Source: an uncultured Acidobacteriota bacterium
Lineage (GTDB): Bacteria; Acidobacteriota; Blastocatellia; Pyrinomonadales; Pyrinomonadaceae
DNA: 62,641 nucleotides
Direction of reading: 5' to 3'
NCBI GenBank assembly: GCA_937871585.1
Contig: CALMPJ010000032.1
Coordinates: 1 to 62,641 of the forward strand
Shown here: positions 45,230 through 54,800 of the stretch, in pieces
Numbering within the stretch: position 1 is the stretch's first letter
How the letters are laid out: every line of letters starts with the position of its first letter
The notes under the pieces: generated by a model
Told to the model about the DNA's origin: nothing
Database searches by the model: none
What the model saw: the letters and a program-made list of their open reading frames with translations, nothing else
Program-made: the position numbers and the translations under genes

Positions 45230-46132
45230 ATGAATGCCCTTTATTTATTTTCAGTTGTAAGTTTCTTATTTTTAGCAGCTTTTTCAACGTCTTCCGCTAA
45301 CGCTCAGGCAAGCGCAACGTTTGATCGGATGTGGATGGATTATGACATCAAAGAAGGCGATAAGCTCGGCATGCGCCTGCATATTAAGTTCACCGCCAAG
45401 AATTTGAAGGCGACGGATTGTCAGATAAGGATCCTATTCAATTACGATGGCAATGACGAGAAGCCCCTGCTCGATAATAACAAACAATTCTATACAACCG
45501 ATGGAAAGGTTGCTCTCTTTAGGGATCTGAAACCGGGCTTCAATCCTGCCTCGTACGCCGACTATCAACTTTTCATGCCATATGACGAGCTTGATCTAAC
45601 TTACGGCGAGTACAACTTAAAAATGGACGTCGACCTCATCTTCAAAGACGGCGAACTGATCCAGCATTTGACGAACTACCCATTTAAATACAGCAAGAAA
45701 AAGCCGGCAACGACCCCGACGACAACGCATACAACCTCGACACCGACGGCAACGTTTGATCGAATGTGGGTCGAATACGACGTTACCGAAAGCGGGCAAT
45801 TAGGTATGCGGATGCATATGAAGTTCACGGTGGCGAAGATGAAAGGTATCAAGGGCTACATGGTGTTTTTCTTCGAGCGACCAGACGGGACAAGATTGAA
45901 GAGTTACGACAACAAATTCCAGAGCAAAGGTAACGATGTTGCCGTTTACAAAGAGGTCACCCCTGGATTCGATCCGGCCGTTTACAGCGACTATTCTGCA
46001 TTCATACCCTATAGCGAACTGCACCTGACAGTAGGTGAGCACAATTTAAAGATCGATGCCGATCTGATCTATGAGAACGGTACGTTGATCCAGCATATGG
46101 GTTTTGAAAATTTCAAATATTGGAAAAAATAA
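45230..46132 (+). CDS. Exported protein of two tandem homologous domains
   Basis: 300 residues. After a signal peptide (about 1-25, SSANAQA) two copies of one domain follow, each beginning ATFDRMW and containing LGMRLHIKF or LGMRMHMKF, then a Tyr-rich end (NLKMDVDLIF / NLKIDADLIY). A Thr/Pro linker (KKPATTPTTTHTT) separates them. Nothing similar is recognised. The copies are about half identical by eye. ATG at 45230 has AAGGA five bases before; 45197 is a less likely start. Confidence 0.75.
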   Translation: MNALYLFSVVSFLFLAAFSTSSANAQASATFDRMWMDYDIKEGDKLGMRLHIKFTAKNLKATDCQIRILFNYDGNDEKPLLDNNKQFYTTDGKVALFRDLKPGFNPASYADYQLFMPYDELDLTYGEYNLKMDVDLIFKDGELIQHLTNYPFKYSKKKPATTPTTTHTTSTPTATFDRMWVEYDVTESGQLGMRMHMKFTVAKMKGIKGYMVFFFERPDGTRLKSYDNKFQSKGNDVAVYKEVTPGFDPAVYSDYSAFIPYSELHLTVGEHNLKIDADLIYENGTLIQHMGFENFKYWKK

Positions 46133-46149
46133 TACGGCATCCTGACCAG

Positions 46150-46276
46150 ACCAGTATTAGAGCTCGAACTGAACGAGGACATACGTCGAGAGGTTGCTCT
46201 CTTTAATTAACGAAAACAAAAGGAAGGCGTTGCGGCCTTCCTTGAGAAGAGAAAGCCTGTGTTTCAAGGCAAATAG
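46150..46276 (+). pseudogene. Decayed C-terminal fragment of a second enoyl-CoA hydratase
   Basis: Reading in one frame gives RPVLELELNEDIRREVALFN, a stop, then RKQKEGVAAFLEKRKPVFQG and K with a final stop (46274-46276). The intact gene at 44366 ends REVDLFAICFSTEDKKEGVA and AFLEKRKPEFKGR. The match covers about 30 residues with a deletion of several codons and an internal stop, so this is a gene remnant. The nucleotides differ more than the protein, so it is an old or independently acquired copy. No start or catalytic region remains. Confidence 0.8.
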
Positions 46277-46284
46277 GTGGTCGT

Positions 46285-47532
46285 TCAGATCGCCTCTCCT
46301 TGTTGTTTTAGAGCGGGCACGGTCAGGTCATAGGCACGTTCGCCATGTTCGATGGAGTCAATTCCTGATTCGTCATCCGTCGTTCGCGGCCGCAGTCCGA
46401 TCGGGAATTTGATGGCGTACATGATCACCATTGTGCCAATTACCGAGAAGCTTGCTGTTGCAACGATCGCCAGCAATTGAGCCGTCAGCAATTGGGGATT
46501 TCCTGCCAACAGTCCATCGGCACCAGCGGGATTGACCGACTTTACTGCAAATACGCCGGTCAAAACCGCTCCAACTACTCCGCCGACGCCGTGACACGCA
46601 AACACGTCAAGCGTGTCGTCGATCTTTGTCTTAGCAAATAGCTGTAATGAAACGAAACAAACGCCCGACGCGATGGCTCCGATCGCGATTGCGGCCATTG
46701 GCGTTACAAATCCCGCCGCAGGTGTGATCGCAACCAGCCCGACGACTGCCGCGATCGCAGCACCAACGCTGGTCGGACGTCCCTTGAGAAACATCTCGAT
46801 CAGTATCCAAACCGTAACTGCCGCAGCCGCTGAGAGCATCGTTGTGACAAAAGCCAAACTAGCCAATCCGTTCGCTCCTAGGGCCGAACCTGCGTTAAAG
46901 CCAAACCAGCCGAACCACAGCAGCGAGGCACCTAAGATGACAAAAGGTACATTGTGCGGCTGCGAATGAGCGTCGTCTTTACGCGGTCCGAGGATCATCG
47001 CGGCAGCCAATGCCGAGAATCCTGCCGAGATATGAACGACCGTCCCGCCTGCAAAATCGAGAGCACCTAAACTGCGAAGCCATCCATCGACGGCCCAGAC
47101 CCAATGAGCGATCGGATTGTAGATCAACAATCCCCACATCAATATGAAGAGCAAATACGCCTTAAATCGCATTCGCCCGACGATCGCACCAGAGATCAAA
47201 GCTGGTGTGATGATCGCAAACATCATCTGATAGCCCATAAATGCGAGGTGCGGCACAGTTGCGGCGTAGTCGGCGTTCGGTTCAGGGCCGACGCCGGTCA
47301 ATCCTGCCCATAGGAAACCGCCGATCAGTGTCGAATTCGCCGAGAATGCGAGCGAATATCCGACAACGGCCCATTCGACCGCAATGATCGCGAGTGCGAC
47401 AAAACTCATCTTGATGGTATTGATAACGTCTGTATCTCGCACCAAACCACCATAAAAGAACGCCAATCCGGGCGTCATTAGCAGTACAAGTGCCGACGCG
47501 ATCAATAACCAAGCTGTATCTCCGGTATCCAT
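46285..47532 (-). CDS. amtB: Ammonium transporter
   Basis: 415 residues with about eleven membrane helices. MDTGDTAWLLIASALVLLMTPG, HWVWAVDGWLRSLGALDFAGG with VVHISAGFSALA, and HGVGGVVGAVLTGVFA contain the family signatures and the pore histidine pair. It takes up ammonium across the inner membrane. GGAGGAG directly before the ATG at 47532 decides the start; a longer reading to 47598 is rejected. No glnK lies beside it, which is unusual for amt genes. Confidence 0.96.
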   Translation of the reverse strand: MDTGDTAWLLIASALVLLMTPGLAFFYGGLVRDTDVINTIKMSFVALAIIAVEWAVVGYSLAFSANSTLIGGFLWAGLTGVGPEPNADYAATVPHLAFMGYQMMFAIITPALISGAIVGRMRFKAYLLFILMWGLLIYNPIAHWVWAVDGWLRSLGALDFAGGTVVHISAGFSALAAAMILGPRKDDAHSQPHNVPFVILGASLLWFGWFGFNAGSALGANGLASLAFVTTMLSAAAAVTVWILIEMFLKGRPTSVGAAIAAVVGLVAITPAAGFVTPMAAIAIGAIASGVCFVSLQLFAKTKIDDTLDVFACHGVGGVVGAVLTGVFAVKSVNPAGADGLLAGNPQLLTAQLLAIVATASFSVIGTMVIMYAIKFPIGLRPRTTDDESGIDSIEHGERAYDLTVPALKQQGEAI

Positions 47533-47749
47533 TTCTCCTCCAACCAACAAATTCAAATGCTTATGATACTTGTACTTTGATAAGCAGTATGTATGCAATT
47601 GTTTCGTCAGCAGTGAATGATGGTTCTTTCAATTACTACAAAATTGTAGTGAAATTGGGCAGAGCAGACCACCTTTATTCGCAGGCAAACTCGTAAATAT
47701 TGCTGTTTGTGAAATTAAGGCCGGTACTCTATAATACGTAATTGCTTTT

Positions 47750-47825
47750 GGGGACGTAGCTCAGCTGGGAGAGCGCTGCAATGGCATTGCAGAGGTCAGG
47801 GGTTCGATCCCCCTCGTCTCCACCA
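47750..47825 (+). tRNA. tRNA-Ala (anticodon GGC)
   Basis: The sequence folds as a standard tRNA: acceptor GGGGACG/CGTCTCC with a G3-U70 wobble pair (an alanine identity element), D-arm GCTCAGCTGGGAGAGC, anticodon stem CTGCA/TGCAG with loop ATGGCAT, and T-arm AGGGGTTCGATCCCCCT. The anticodon is GGC. The CCA end is encoded. Confidence 0.97.
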
Positions 47826-47836
47826 ACATTTAAACC

Positions 47837-47872
47837 AAAGGCTGTTCGGCATTTATGCTAGGCAGCCTTTTC
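47837..47872 (+). terminator. Likely terminator after tRNA-Ala
   Basis: The arms AAAGGCTG (47837-47844) and CAGCCTTT (47863-47870) are exact complements, followed by TTC. The loop is 18 bases. It lies twelve bases after the tRNA end and probably ends its transcript, although the U-run is short. Confidence 0.6.
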
Positions 47873-47919
47873 TTGTTTGCGGAAAGCTCCAAGTTGCATT
47901 TCGATGTGCAAGGTTTTTC

Positions 47920-47948
47920 TTGCAACGGCGTTGCATAAATGATATAAT
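47920..47948 (+). promoter_or_regulatory. Strong sigma70-type promoter
   Basis: A -35 TTGCAA (47920-47925) and a consensus -10 TATAAT (47943-47948) are exactly 17 bases apart. It points away from the tRNA and into a stretch with no open reading frame, as expected for a stable RNA gene. The -35 differs at two bases from TTGACA. Confidence 0.75.
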
Positions 47949-47953
47949 CGTTT

Positions 47954-48063
47954 CACATAAGCCTTCGCTTGTAGGACGGCTCGATCTTTGAAAATTCAAG
48001 TGAAATTGCAGCTTCAATTGGACAGGTTTGCCGCCCACTATAAGCATTCCTTATGGATTTTTT
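47954..48063 (+). ncRNA. Candidate small non-coding RNA
   Basis: Starting about seven bases after the TATAAT box, about 110 bases have complementary ends: CATAAG (47956-47961) pairs with CTTATG (48050-48055), and GGACGGC pairs with GCCGCC further in. The 3' end is followed by TTTTTT, as in a terminator. There is no coding signal. The layout, a closing stem, a large internal bubble containing CACTATAAG and an apical region, recalls 6S RNA, but I could not match it to a named family. Confidence 0.55.
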
Positions 48064-48166
48064 CTTCCCTTAGGTTGCGTTTTTGAGCTCAGCGCAAGTT
48101 TTTCTCTCAAACGATTGATAACACAGGGTTTAGGTTCGATGTAAATGACTAACAAATGCACGAAAT

Positions 48167-49477
48167 TCATGGCTTTCCGAGGCTTTTTCGATCTTTGGTC
48201 AGCTCTATTCGCTCGGCCGCACGCCTTATTACGTCGAAAGTTGACTTGTCCGAATCAAACACCGAGTTCAGGCCTTGTTCCTCCATCGGCGGATCGCCCA
48301 TCAGTTCGTCGCCGATCTTCCAGAACACTTGGTTCGGAACTGGCCGTGCAGTTCCGCCGAATGCCCAGAATGAGGCTCCGACGATATTGTCGTTGCCAAT
48401 TCTGCCAAATATAGAGGCGTAATAACGGTCGCGATAGCTCGTCGGCGACTTTGGCGAGAAGCCTTCGTCGTCACGCGGCAAACCGAACTCTTCGATAACC
48501 AATGGCTTATTCAATCGAACTGCGACGGCGGCGTTAGCGTCGATGTATTCGTTTGTTGTCGAGAGAGCTTTACTGAAGCCATCGGCGAGCTTGCCTTTGG
48601 CAAACCATTGCCAATTCTTTGGCCAAATGTGGATCGTGATGTAGTCGATGTTCGGATCGGCGTGAACCGTTTCGAACAACTTGACGTCCTCGGTTCCGAT
48701 CCAGCCTTCGTGGCCGGTCGTGATCAGATGGTTCTTGTCCAAAGAGCGGATCTCGGATGAAACATGATGCAGCCATTCGCGATAGTCTTCGTTCGCGACG
48801 GGACGCATCGGCCGCGGTTCGTTGGCGATCTCCCAAGCCATGATCGTCGGGTCGTCAACGTATTTCCGTTTGGTGACCGAATTCTTGCGGCCGATCACGA
48901 ACTTCATATGACGATCATAATCACGTTTGCATTCGTCGCACGAATAGAACTTGGCGGTCAGATCGCGAAGTGTGTTCCAATCGGGTTTTTCGGTCAGCCA
49001 CTTGGTGTCGATGACTTTGTTCCAGGCAAGGTACTGCTGAAAGCCGCCGCTCCATTCCCAGTTGTTGCTGAAGAAAATGACGGCTTTCATATCGCGTTTG
49101 GCCATTTCGGCGAGGATCATGTCGAGGCCTTTCAGAACGTCGCCGTCGAATTTGCCGCGAGTCGGCTGTAGCGGCGGGCCGACGCGGACGACGCCGTTCA
49201 TCGGCCCTGAGCCTTCGGCACCGGCGAGAAGTCGAAGGTTTGAAACGCCGTTGGACTTAAGGAAATCGAGTTCACGACGTAGCCGATCGATGCCGCGTTT
49301 CTTGTCTTTCTCGAGGCCGAGCAAGCTGCCGTACCAGTAGTTGGTGCCGATGAATGTGTAAGGCTTGCCATTTGCAAATAGGCCATTGCCGCGACGCTCA
49401 ACAAAGCCGCTTTGACTAAAGCAAACCGATGACAAAGCCAGCACCAAGAACGCCGTTCGATAGATTAAATTCGGCAT
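48167..49477 (-). CDS. Exported glycoside hydrolase family 5, beta-mannanase-like
   Basis: About 436 residues from the ATG at 49477. After a signal peptide (LVLALSSVCFSQ) the GH5-type barrel carries FIGTNYWYGSLL, NGVSNLRLLAG, the acid/base glutamate in AWEIANEPRPM and the nucleophile glutamate in LVIEEFGLPRD. These spacings match endo-beta-1,4-mannanases of GH5_7, which cut mannan outside the cell. The start at 49477 leaves a clean signal peptide. It is coupled to the small membrane gene at 49482. Confidence 0.88.
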   Translation of the reverse strand: MPNLIYRTAFLVLALSSVCFSQSGFVERRGNGLFANGKPYTFIGTNYWYGSLLGLEKDKKRGIDRLRRELDFLKSNGVSNLRLLAGAEGSGPMNGVVRVGPPLQPTRGKFDGDVLKGLDMILAEMAKRDMKAVIFFSNNWEWSGGFQQYLAWNKVIDTKWLTEKPDWNTLRDLTAKFYSCDECKRDYDRHMKFVIGRKNSVTKRKYVDDPTIMAWEIANEPRPMRPVANEDYREWLHHVSSEIRSLDKNHLITTGHEGWIGTEDVKLFETVHADPNIDYITIHIWPKNWQWFAKGKLADGFSKALSTTNEYIDANAAVAVRLNKPLVIEEFGLPRDDEGFSPKSPTSYRDRYYASIFGRIGNDNIVGASFWAFGGTARPVPNQVFWKIGDELMGDPPMEEQGLNSVFDSDKSTFDVIRRAAERIELTKDRKSLGKP

Positions 49478-49481
49478 GAGA

Positions 49482-49763
49482 TCAATTTCGTTCCGATCGG
49501 CTGCGTCGATTGTTCGCGGTGCGCCCACCGCCGAGATATGCGAGAACGGCAACGACCAGATGGGCGATGAACCAGATATTCTCGTAGCCCATGTTCTGAT
49601 AGATATAGATCAGGACGAGGATTCGCGGGAATAATGCCCCGAGACCGATGTCCGCAAGCGTTGGGACGGAGTTCGCGGGATATTGCTCCGGAAATCCGAA
49701 GTAATAGACCAGCATTACGATGCGAGGAAAGAACAATGAGAAAAGTAAGAAGTAAAAATCCAC
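49482..49763 (-). CDS. Small membrane protein of unknown function
   Basis: 93 residues with at least two hydrophobic helices (FYFLLFSLFFPRIVMLVYYF and a second near residue 45-58) and a basic tail (GGGRTANNRRSRSERN). Its stop is only four bases before the start of the GH5 gene, so they are probably one transcript. No family recognised. The ORF could also be spurious, but the membrane pattern is coherent. Confidence 0.55.
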   Translation of the reverse strand: MDFYFLLFSLFFPRIVMLVYYFGFPEQYPANSVPTLADIGLGALFPRILVLIYIYQNMGYENIWFIAHLVVAVLAYLGGGRTANNRRSRSERN

Positions 49764-49860
49764 GATTCGTGCCCTCCTGTTTTGATTCTATCGCTTGGCG
49801 AACAGACTTCAAATCATCGGTCTTTGCCAACTTGCTCGTCACAACGGAAAATAGAGAAAC

Positions 49861-51807
49861 GTGATCGAGCTAAGTAAGGAAATTTGTACGGACATCGGCG
49901 GCTCATTCTCGCGAGAATGGCTCGAAACTAACGGCATCGGCGGCTATGCTTCGTCGACAGTTTCAGGAGCGAACACGCGGCGATATCATGGCTTGCTCGT
50001 CGCCGCGACTCGTCCGCCATTGGGGCGAATGGTGCTGCTTTCGAAGTTCGAAGAAACGCTCATGATCGGCGACAAAGCGTATGAGCTGTCGTCGAATCAG
50101 TACCCGAACGCGATACATCCCGAAGGATTTCGTCACGTCGTCGGCTTCAGGCTCGATCCGTTTCCGATATGGCGATACGAAGTCGATGGCGTCGAACTTG
50201 AACGGTCAGTCTTTATGGTTCACGGCGAGAACTCGACGGTCGTTTCGTGGAAAGTGCTGTCGAACACTAACAGTGAAACCGTCGAGCTTGAGGTTCAACC
50301 ACTGCTCGCGATCCGCGATCACCATCATCTACGGCATGAACATTTTGGGATCGGTGAGCTGCTTGAAACAACCGAATGCAATGTAGCATGGCACGTCGGT
50401 GACGATCTGGCTATCTTGAACATTGCACATAACGCGAGTCAGGTTAAGGGCTCGGGCACTTGGTATAACGATCTCGAATATGCCATCGAGGCCGAACGCG
50501 GATTCGATCATCACGAAGACCTGTTTCAGCCATTCACGCTGAAATTCGACCTTTCCAAAGACGCGACCGTGATCGCTACTACCGAAGACCGAACGTATGA
50601 CGAAGCTGATCAGCTTCGCGAGTCCGAGATCAAACGCCGCGCTGAGTTGGTTGCGAGTTCAGGAATTGACGACGCGTCGCTGTGGCCGTTGGTGCTGGCT
50701 GCGGACCAGTTCATCGTAGATCGCGGCAGCGGCAAGACCGTTATCGCAGGTTACCATTGGTTCTCAGATTGGGGCCGCGACACGATGATCGCCCTGCCGG
50801 GGCTTACTTTGACAACCAATCGATTCGATGTTGCAAAGAGCATTTTGGCCGAGTTCGCAAAACACATCTCAAAGGGAATGCTGCCGAATCGTTTTCCCGA
50901 CGAAGGCGACACGCCGGACTACAATACGGTCGATGCAACGTTGTGGTATTTCGAGGCAATTCGGGCGTACGTCGAAGCGACCGACGATATTGAATTTGTT
51001 CGTGAGACTCTTTACGACAAACTGATCGACATCATCGATTGGCATGTTCGCGGCACTCGCTACGGCATTCGTGTCGATACAGACGGCCTGTTACGTGCCG
51101 GCGAACAAGGCACGCAATTGACGTGGATGGACGCGAAGGTCGGCGACACCGTGTTTACGCCACGGATCGGAAAGCCTGTCGAGATACAGGCCTTGTGGTA
51201 CAACGCGTTGCGTGTGATGAGCGAGTTCGCATTGGCGTTTGAGGACAACGAGAATGCCGAACGATTTGATGAAATGTCCGAGATCGCTCGTGATAGTTTC
51301 AATGGGCAGTTTTGGAATGCCGAGCGAGACTGCTTGTTTGATGTTGTCGTCGATGATTCAAAGGACGAGTCGGTCAGGCCGAATCAGGTCTTTGCCGTGA
51401 GCCTCAAACATTCGATGCTCGACGCCGAACGTTCTCGTGCCGTTGTTGATGTTGTCGAACGCGAGTTGCTGACGCCGGTTGGTCTACGGTCGTTAACGCC
51501 CAGCGACATCTCGTATCGGCCGCACTATTACGGCTCGCCGTATGAACGCGATTCGGCCTATCACCAAGGGACAGTTTGGGCGTGGCTGATCGGGCCGTTT
51601 GTCGATGCGTATCGAAAAACGCATTCGCAGGATGATAAGGCCGAGGCCGCGATATCGAAATTGCTCGGCGATCTGAAAGCGCACTTGAGCGAAACGATGC
51701 TCGGCAGCTTATCCGAGATATTCGATGCCGCAGAACTACATCGACCGCGTGGCTGTGCAGCCCAAGCGTGGAGCGTTGCCGAATTATTGCGGGTTTCGAC
51801 CGGTTAG
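49861..51807 (+). CDS. Glycogen debranching enzyme (amylo-alpha-1,6-glucosidase type)
   Basis: 648 residues. The N-terminal GDE_N domain (REWLETNGIGGYASSTVSG, RRYHGLLVAA) is followed by an (alpha/alpha)6 glucosidase domain with YHWFSDWGRDTMIALPGL and YHQGTVWAWLIGPFVDAY. It removes alpha-1,6 branches from glycogen after phosphorylase action. The start is GTG at 49861. It is divergent from the GH5 pair and convergent with the sigma54 activator, overlapping it by four bases. Confidence 0.93.
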   Translation: MIELSKEICTDIGGSFSREWLETNGIGGYASSTVSGANTRRYHGLLVAATRPPLGRMVLLSKFEETLMIGDKAYELSSNQYPNAIHPEGFRHVVGFRLDPFPIWRYEVDGVELERSVFMVHGENSTVVSWKVLSNTNSETVELEVQPLLAIRDHHHLRHEHFGIGELLETTECNVAWHVGDDLAILNIAHNASQVKGSGTWYNDLEYAIEAERGFDHHEDLFQPFTLKFDLSKDATVIATTEDRTYDEADQLRESEIKRRAELVASSGIDDASLWPLVLAADQFIVDRGSGKTVIAGYHWFSDWGRDTMIALPGLTLTTNRFDVAKSILAEFAKHISKGMLPNRFPDEGDTPDYNTVDATLWYFEAIRAYVEATDDIEFVRETLYDKLIDIIDWHVRGTRYGIRVDTDGLLRAGEQGTQLTWMDAKVGDTVFTPRIGKPVEIQALWYNALRVMSEFALAFEDNENAERFDEMSEIARDSFNGQFWNAERDCLFDVVVDDSKDESVRPNQVFAVSLKHSMLDAERSRAVVDVVERELLTPVGLRSLTPSDISYRPHYYGSPYERDSAYHQGTVWAWLIGPFVDAYRKTHSQDDKAEAAISKLLGDLKAHLSETMLGSLSEIFDAAELHRPRGCAAQAWSVAELLRVSTG

Positions 51808-54800
51808 GCGGCTTTCTGAATGCCGTATCGCGTCAGCTTGAGGTATAGGCCGCGTCGTGTGAGGCCGAGTTCAGTGGCGACACGCGAGATGTTCCAATTG
51901 TTGCGCGTGAGCGAAGCGCGAATTAGCTGCATCTCAAGTTCGGAAACAGCTTCTTCGAGAGTGCTGCCTTCGGTAAAAGTGGCAAAAGGTGTGACGACTC
52001 CATCAAAACTAGCGATGGTACGAACATTACCTTGGTCGCCAAAAGGCATAAGTGGCTGAGTGCTACGTTTCAGCTCCGGCGAGAGATGTTCCGGCATTAT
52101 GACTTCGTCATCGACGGCTCTTGCCATCACCCGTTGGATCTCATTGGTCAATTGGCGGACGTTGCCTTCCCAGTTGCACACCATCAGGAGATCGATAGTC
52201 TGAGGTGCAAACGTCACATTTCGCTTGCTGAATCGCTCGCCGTAGTGATTGATGTAATAGTTCACGATCGGCGGTATCTCGCTGCGACGTTCGCGAAGCG
52301 GCGGCACGCGTAGGCGAATAACGTTGAGACGATAGTAAAGGTCCTCGCGAAAAGTACCGTCGGCGACCTTTTCCTCGAGCGGCATATTGGTCGCAGCGAT
52401 AATGCGAACGTCAACCTTGATCGGCTTCTTTTCGCCAAGCGGTTGGATCTCACCTTCCTGCAGAAATCGCAGCAGCTTAGGCTGAACATCGAGCGGCAGA
52501 TCGCCAACCTCGTCGAGAAACAGTGTACCGCCGTCGGCCGTTCGGATCGTTCCCGGCGAATCGTTTACGGCTCCGGTGAAGGCACCTTTCTTGTAACCGA
52601 ATAAGTGACCCTCTGCGAGTTCCTTTGGAACGGCCGTGCAATTGAAAGGTACAAAGATCTTGTCTTTTCGGTTCGAGATCGTGTGAATCGCTCGCGAAAC
52701 GAGTTCTTTACCGGTTCCCGATTCGCCGGTTACTAGAACCGTTACGTCTGACGAGCGGATCTTATAGACCTCTTCGACCAGCGAAGTCATCGCCGGCGAC
52801 GAGTGAATGAATCCCGGCATCAGATTGTTCGATGTGTACGGCGATTCGTCCGTCTCGGTCGGAGTACTCGAACTTTTATCGCGAAGAGCGACCACGTCGA
52901 GACCGAGCTCAACAACTCGTAGCAATGGTGCAAACGAAGTTCCGTCGTTTAACGTCGCACCTGACGCCGGAGAAACGACGAGATATGCGTGCTTTGCCGT
53001 CGAGCCTTTTAGAGGAAAGACAGCGATATTCTTTGACCGCAAGAAAGTCTTTTCTTCGTTTTTCTGTTGTGCCGCATCAAGCCGCGTGATCAGCTCGTTA
53101 CTTTCGTGAGTCGTGTAGCCATGTGTAATAAATGGAAATAGCCGACCGGAATCATTGCGTTCGGCGATGACGATTTTTTTGGCATTGCTCTCTTGCTGCA
53201 GCACTGCGACCAGCTCACGAAACAGCAATTCACGCGAGGCAACTGCCTCGGCAAGCCGAACGGTCAATAACTGTGTGACAACAGAATTCGAACGCCGCGG
53301 ACTTGTTTGAATAGTCGCGGCCAGTTTCTCGACCCGAATCAGCTCACGCTCGATGACGTCAAGTTGGGAACGAACCCCAAGCTTCTTGAATATTTCAGCC
53401 GCGGTATTGAGACTTTTTCTCGCACGCGATGAATGCGAGGCGTCTAGATTGTTGCCCAAAAGCGAATGCATTAGGCCCGTATGATAAATATCCTCAGCCG
53501 CTTCGAAGATAGTCAATGCGCGGCTGAAATGGTGGATCGCGAGTTCGTTATCATTGACGGAAAGAGCCGATAGGCCGCGGATTCTCTGAATGTTTCCAAG
53601 TACAAAGAAATCGGTTCTTGGATCGGAAGCTTCAATAATTTGCAGTGCAGCTTCGCATTCTTCGACGCCGCCTAGGGACAGATGGCTTTCGGCGAGCACC
53701 AGCCCGGCCATGTTAGCGTAATGCTTGTCGCCCATTTCGGCGGAAAGTTCGATCGTCTCCTCAGCACGTTCGATAGCCTGAGAAAATCGACCCTGAGCGA
53801 GCACCAATCGAGCGAGGTTTCGCATTGACTGCAGTGTGTACCAGCGATGTTTTCGTTCGCGAGCAAAGCTAACGCCTTTCATGAGAAGATCTTCGGCAGT
53901 ATCAAGGTCACCGCGAAGCAAGGCCAATTCACCAAGACTGTCGTAGATCCCGGCAACATGCACGTGATTCTCGCGAAGTGCGATCTCGAGTGCCCGTTTG
54001 ATCATCGATTCGGCTCGTGTCCATTCGCCCGTCAGCATCAGGTTGATGCCGAGGTTGTTGTAGGCCATCACCGAATTCAGGGCATGATCGGTCCGGTCAA
54101 AGAACTGGATCGATTTCTCGAGACATTCAACACCGTCTTTCGGACGGCGAAGAAACCAATACGCACCGGACATGTCGGTGTAGAGTTTGCCGAGCATGAA
54201 CGGAGCACTATTCGTGCCAATGATCTTGATGCCAAGGTCAAAACTCTCCAACGCTCGTTCGCTGTTGCCCTCTTGATGATGGCTGTTAGCGATCTCACGA
54301 TATGCCTCTGCCATACCGAGCCAGTCACCGGTCTCGCGAAAGTGATCGAGTGCACGCTGTCCAAAATCGCGGCAGATCTGATATTCGGCAAGCTTTCGAT
54401 AAACGCGTGCAAGCGCTATGTCGATCCCGCCGAGCAATTCGCGGAGTTCGCTTTCCTCGGCACGCGTGCGGTTTTCCTTTAGTAGCGTAATTGCCTTTGG
54501 CGGGTCGCCGGCGTTGTTGTGTGCGATCGCAAGCTGAGTGATGACACGAACTTGGGTCTCGGTAGCGAGAGCCTCACGCGATTCTTCGGCCTCGTATTGG
54601 GCAACCGCATCGAGCGATTCCTTATACCTTCCGATCGTCTCAAGCGTGAACGAAAGCAGCCGCTTGAGATGGGCAGTATTATCCGCAGAAAGCGAATACG
54701 TACGAAGCGCATCTTCGATCTTGCGTTCCGCATCAGCCGAGCGGCCTTCGCGCAGAGACTGACCGATGCCGCGAAACAGCTCGTCGAGCTTTTCACGCGA

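Noticed and set aside
47954..48063. SRP 4.5S RNA or tmRNA as the identity of the candidate small RNA
   Set aside because: The conserved SRP apical loop and the tmRNA tRNA-like ends are missing. The 6S resemblance is only in layout.
53847..54482. A 211-codon plus-strand frame inside the sigma54 activator
   Set aside because: The opposite strand holds continuous TPR repeats; no ribosome site or family supports this frame.
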